Part shown: one piece after another, positions 61,941-64,000 of the stretch
Layout: each line of letters starts with the position of its first letter
Numbering within the stretch: the stretch's first letter is position 1
Origin: Umezawaea tangerina
GTDB lineage: Bacteria > Actinomycetota > Actinomycetes > Mycobacteriales > Pseudonocardiaceae
DNA length: 64,000 bases
Direction of reading: 5' to 3'
Assembly (NCBI RefSeq): GCF_003002815.1
Contig: NZ_PVTF01000006.1
Location: forward strand, 558,001 to 622,000
The notes under the pieces: model-generated
What the model was told of the DNA's origin: nothing
What the model saw: only the letters and a program-made list of their open reading frames with translations
The model's database searches: none
Position numbers and translations under genes: made by a program

Positions 61941-63115
61941 GACGTGTACCCCAATCGGCGGGCGGCCAGTTCGGCCATGACTTCGGTGGTGCCGCCGCCG
62001 ATGCCGAGGATGCGGGCGTCGCGGTAGTGGCGTTCGACCTCGGCGTCGCGCAGGTAGCCGAAGCCGCCGTGCAGCTGCACGGCCTCGTCCACGACGAAGT
62101 CGCAGGCGGCGACGGCGGCGTTCTTGGCGAAGCAGACCTGGGCGACGCACTCGCGGCCGTCGGCGATCATCGCGGCGACCTCCCTGGTGTAGGTGCGGGC
62201 CAGTTCGGTGCGCTGGGCCATCTCGACGAGCTTGTGGCTGACCAGCTGGCGCTTGACCAGCGGCTTGCCGAAGGTCTCGCGGGTGCGGACGTAGGCGAGC
62301 GTGAGGTCGAGGCAGCGCTGGGCGGTGGCGTAGGCCTCGACGGCCATGGTGATGCGCTCGACCTGGAACTGGCGCATGACCAGGGCGAAGCCGCCGTTCT
62401 CCGGTCCGACCAGGTTCGCGGCGGGGACGCGGGTGTCCACGAAGGACAGTTCGGCCGTGTCGGAGCAGTGCCAGCCCATCTTCTCCAGCCTGCGCACGAC
62501 CTCGATCCCCCGGTCGACCACCAGCAGGCTCACGCCCCCGTAGCCGGGGCCGCCCGTCCGGACCGCCGTGGTCACGAAGTCGGCGCGGGCACCGGAGGTG
62601 ATGAACGTCTTGGTGCCGTTGACGACGTAGTCGTCGCCGTCGCGGACCGCGGTGGTGCGCAGGGCCGCGACGTCCGAGCCGCCGTCGGGCTCGGTGATGG
62701 CGAGGGCCCCGATCAGGTCGCCGGCGAGGGTCGGGCGGACGAACCGGTCGACCAGGCCGGGGTCGCCCGCGTCCACGATGTGCGGGAGGGCGATGCCGTG
62801 CGTGAACAGCCCCGCGACCAGACCGGACGAGCCGCCCGCCTGGATGATCTCCTCGGTCATCACGACGCTGTCGAGGAGGTCGCCGCCGCTGCCGCCGACC
62901 TCCTCGGCGAAACCGATGCCCAGCAGGCCGACCTTCGCCGCGGCGCGGTGCAGGTCGCGCGGCAGTTCGCCTGCCCGTTCCCAGTCGTCCAGGTGCGGCA
63001 CGACCTCGCGTTCGGTGAACTTGCGGACCGTGGCCCGCAGCTCCTTGCGTTCTGGGGTGGCGAAGAGGTCGGCCGTGATGCCCGAGGACTCGCTTGCGGG
63101 ATCGAGCGTGCTCAC
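61937..63115 (-). CDS. Acyl-CoA dehydrogenase (citronellyl/isovaleryl-CoA type)
   Basis: 392 aa. LIGALAITEPDGGSDVAAL and VNGTKTFITSGARADFV bind FAD and substrate, the C-terminus has AVQLHGGFGYLRDAEVERHYRDARILGIGGGTTEVM. GTG start in a GTGA overlap with the small AtuA-like gene. It would make the enoyl-CoA that the adjacent carboxylase acts on, as AtuD and LiuA do in their pathways. Confidence 0.93.
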
Positions 63116-63432
63116 AGCAACGCCTCCGGGATGTCGACGTGCCGGGAACGCAGCCACTCGCCGAGCGCCTTGGCCTGGGGGTCGAAGCGGGTCGACGAGG
63201 CCACGCCGTCGCCGAGCAACCCGTGCAGGACGAAGTTGAGGGCGCGGAGGTTGGGGAGCTCGTAGCGGACGACCTCGCCCGCCTCGGGCAGGAGCTCCTT
63301 GAGGCGGGCGACGGTCAGCTCGCCGACCAGCCACGCGTAGGCCTCGTCGGTGCGGACCCAGACGCCGAGGTTGGCGTCGCCGCCCTTGTCGCCCGAGCGG
63401 GCTCCCGCGATGGTGCCGAGGGGGACCTTCAT
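63112..63432 (-). CDS. Small AtuA-related protein (C-terminal AtuA-like domain)
   Basis: 106 aa: VPLGTIAGARSGDKGGDANLGVW at the start, then LPEAGEVVRYELPNLRALNFVLHGLLGDGV. This is the domain that in many genomes is fused to, or encoded next to, the DUF1446 AtuA protein. ATGA overlap with the AtuA gene and GTGA overlap with the dehydrogenase. Its biochemical role is not defined, although it is tied to acyclic terpene use. Confidence 0.88.
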   Translation of the reverse strand: MKVPLGTIAGARSGDKGGDANLGVWVRTDEAYAWLVGELTVARLKELLPEAGEVVRYELPNLRALNFVLHGLLGDGVASSTRFDPQAKALGEWLRSRHVDIPEALL

Positions 63433-64000
63433 ACCGCTACCACCTTCCCGTCGGGCAGGGTCGCCTGGTGCGCGACGCGGTCGCGGGGCACGTACGCGGC
63501 GCGGTAGACGCCGAACGGGGTGCCGTCCGACGGGGGCGCGGTGACGTGGAAGCCGGGGTAGGAGCCGAGCGCCAGCTCGATCGCCGTGCGCGAGAAGGCC
63601 TTGGCGCGCTTGGGGTCGGGCGTCTTGATGGTCACGTGCAGCAGCGCGCTGGCCGTCTCCTCGGTGTCCGCGTCCGGCTGGTCGGTGCGGGCCAGCGTCC
63701 AGGTCAGCCCCTCGGTGCCCAGCGCGCCCTCCAGCTGCCTCCGCACCAGAGCGGCCTTCTCGGGGACGTCCAGTCCACTGAGGACGAACGTGGTCCCGTT
63801 GCGGAAGCCGCCGAGGCTGTTGAGGCACACCTTCAGCGTCTCCGGCGGCGGGCTCCCCCGCACTCCCGAGATCCGCACACCGCGGGCGTGCTCCGCCAGC
63901 TCGATCGTGTCGAAGTGGCTCACCACGTCCGGTCCGGGGTAGGCCGGGTCGCCGATCTCGTAGAGGAGCTGCGCGGTGACCGTGTCGATCGTGACCGCTC
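63429..64000 (-). CDS. atuA: Acyclic terpene utilisation protein AtuA (DUF1446), 5' end outside window
   Basis: About 190 C-terminal residues; the frame is open at the right edge. AVTIDTVTAQLLYEIGDPAYPGPDVVSHFDTIEL and VRISGVRGSPPPETLKVCLNSLGGFRN (in parts) match the DUF1446/AtuA pattern. First visible gene of the operon with the small AtuA-like protein, two dehydrogenases and the carboxylase. AtuA is needed for growth on citronellol-type compounds in Pseudomonas; its reaction is not known. Substrate class here is inferred from that family. Confidence 0.88.
   Translation of the reverse strand, partial: AVTIDTVTAQLLYEIGDPAYPGPDVVSHFDTIELAEHARGVRISGVRGSPPPETLKVCLNSLGGFRNGTTFVLSGLDVPEKAALVRRQLEGALGTEGLTWTLARTDQPDADTEETASALLHVTIKTPDPKRAKAFSRTAIELALGSYPGFHVTAPPSDGTPFGVYRAAYVPRDRVAHQATLPDGKVVAV

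Overview
The window is high-GC DNA with GTG and TTG starts, ATGA/GTGA stop-start overlaps, many HTH regulators, an XRE-DUF397 pair and abundant secreted proteins. This fits a filamentous actinomycete, and the mix suggests order Pseudonocardiales (a Saccharothrix, Lentzea or Actinosynnema type genome). That rank is inferred from gene style, not from a marker search. No rRNA, tRNA, transposase or CRISPR array was seen.

Layout. 1-4056: a meta-cleavage operon (hydrolase fragment, mhpB, mhpD, mhpF, mhpE) taking 2,3-dihydroxyphenylpropionate-type catechols to central metabolites. 4079-4318: a truncated-haemoglobin gene that has lost its middle. 4362-4740: tandem repeats around a large palindrome (element A). 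4778-9119: a Tat-exported 5'-nucleotidase, a cupin, a beta-lactamase-fold lipoprotein, a hairpin-rich intergenic element (element B) and an SDR. 9221-13489: an MmyB-type regulator, a NuoF-like remnant, a DUF5666 membrane protein and a response regulator/histidine kinase pair with an 11-bp-phased operator array. 13540-13690: second copy of element A. 13865-18851: three translationally coupled membrane glycosyltransferases. 18898-27917: a LacI regulator and an alpha-glucan uptake and hydrolysis operon (GH13, ABC binding protein, two permeases, secreted GH87-like glucanase). 27998-28302: second copy of element B. 28319-36615: SDR/TetR pair, a partner-switching group (ATP-binding regulator, CheR-PAS protein, STAS domain), a DUF6069 protein, a phosphotransferase-fold protein and a DUF389 protein.

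36616-39981: aspS, a cyclophilin lipoprotein and a methyltransferase. 40186-48022: a Ser/Thr kinase-STAND ATPase-WD40 giant protein with an FHA-like protein, a small membrane protein, a trypsin-like protease and an exported protein; this is the best candidate for a signalling or conflict system. 48186-49463: a cytochrome P450 with a glycine-rich insert. 49513-55992: four paralogous subtilisin-like proteases on the minus strand, split by an XRE-DUF397 regulator pair. 56387-57298: an HTH protein. 57300-64000: a minus-strand operon of AtuA-type proteins, two acyl-CoA dehydrogenases and a biotin-dependent acyl-CoA carboxylase, for isoprenoid or branched acyl-CoA breakdown.

The least-explained signals are two families of dispersed palindromic intergenic elements, both showing compensatory arm changes between copies; two ORFs that look like they lost a stop codon; and a subtilase paralogue with a changed oxyanion-hole residue.
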